From assembly GCF_001428625.1 (NCBI RefSeq), contig NZ_LMIE01000029.1, positions 110,792-174,791 of the forward strand: a DNA stretch of 64,000 nucleotides. The letters run 5' to 3'. Each line of letters starts with the position of its first letter. Within the stretch, counting starts at the first letter, position 1. The notes below the pieces were generated by a model that was given only the letters and a program-made list of their open reading frames with translations, did not search any database and was not told the origin of the DNA. A program made the position numbers and the translations under genes. Source of the DNA: Hydrogenophaga sp. Root209. GTDB taxonomy: Bacteria > Pseudomonadota > Gammaproteobacteria > Burkholderiales > Burkholderiaceae_C. This document shows positions 63,675 to 64,000 of this stretch, piece by piece.

Positions 63675-64000
63675 TCAGTGCGCCAGGCTCGTGCAAGCCC
63701 GCCGCAATCGTTGTTCGGCATCCTTTGCGACAGCTTGCACCTCGGGTTTGTCAACCATCTCCATCATCACCAGCGGATCGATGAACGCCACCGAGACGCG
63801 GCCTTCGGCTTCCTGGCGCACAACCACGTTGCATGGCAGCAGCAGTCCAATGTCGGGCTCGGCCTGCAAGGCTTTGTGCGCCAGCGGTGGATTGCAGGCG
63901 CCCAGGATGCGGTAGGGCGGCATGTCGACGCCGAGCTTCTTCTTCATCGTTTCCTGAACGTCGATATCGCTGAGGACACCGAAGCCTTCCTGCTTGAGCG
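63675..64000 (-). CDS. DUF302 family protein (cut by window edge)
   Basis: About 108 C-terminal residues are visible; the N-terminus lies right of the window. The frame reads [20 protein letters not shown], then [18 protein letters not shown] and [10 protein letters not shown], the core DUF302 pattern (Cys-Asn-Pro and L-P-C-N). The short family (about 130-150 residues) is of unknown function and is often found with redox and sulfur genes. 60 bp separate it from the Crp/Fnr gene downstream. Confidence 0.85.
   Translation of the reverse strand, partial: LKQEGFGVLSDIDVQETMKKKLGVDMPPYRILGACNPPLAHKALQAEPDIGLLLPCNVVVRQEAEGRVSVAFIDPLVMMEMVDKPEVQAVAKDAEQRLRRACTSLAH

Overview
The window is about 64 kb of GC-rich, gene-dense chromosome from a betaproteobacterium, most likely Comamonadaceae (Hydrogenophaga-like). 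The reasons are the form IC RuBisCO operon with CbbX, a cyanide-insensitive-type bd oxidase, the general stress cluster and the protein similarities I recognise. This placement is inference: there is no rRNA or other marker in the window. I saw no tRNA, rRNA, CRISPR array, phage, insertion sequence or replication origin.

Layout. 0-9.4 kb: the 5' part of a cyclic beta-1,2-glucan synthase (runs off the left edge), a glycine-zipper lipoprotein, SlyX, a phosphodiesterase, a lipid kinase, a gamma-glutamyltransferase, a PAS histidine kinase with a response regulator, and a DUF2177 membrane protein. 9.1-18.7 kb: a stress/low-oxygen survival island with DUF2934, decayed CBS and alcohol dehydrogenase genes, UspA, a DHH phosphoesterase, a PRPP synthetase, an APH-like kinase, two Hsp20s, a CBS protein, a three-BON protein and an orphan GroEL. 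Five FNR-type boxes (mostly TTGAN-N4-CGCAA) lie in its intergenic spaces and suggest one regulon. 18.9-21.1 kb: chromate resistance (rhodanese-ChrB fusion, ChrA). 21.1-31.4 kb: assorted genes, including an enoyl-CoA hydratase/VOC fusion, a bestrophin, an ECF41 sigma factor with two perfect ECF41 promoters (its own and that of a carboxymuconolactone decarboxylase/SDR operon), a GST, an Fe-S helicase and an FG-GAP lipoprotein.

31.6-34.5 kb: cbbLSX (Calvin cycle) with no cbbR beside it. 34.7-41.2 kb: housekeeping genes (CNNM/CBS protein, ApaH, RhlE-type helicase, zinc metallopeptidase, desaturase, dCTP deaminase). 41.3-44.4 kb: a GbsR/MarR-type regulator with a perfect 18-bp palindrome upstream, followed by cydAB/cioAB. 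44.4-58.8 kb: a purine salvage/catabolism block with guanine deaminase, two BMP-type binding proteins, adenine deaminase, a Rieske oxygenase, a nucleoside-type ABC transporter, a LysR regulator and divergent xanthine dehydrogenase genes. The gene set would import purines or nucleosides, deaminate adenine and guanine to hypoxanthine and xanthine, and oxidise those to urate. The Rieske enzyme is the unexplained member. xdhB carries two in-frame copies of a palindromic repeat.

58.8-64 kb: a YCII gene and a broken copy of its tail, a VOC protein, DUF72, an aldo/keto reductase, two Crp/Fnr-like regulators and a DUF302 gene cut by the right edge.
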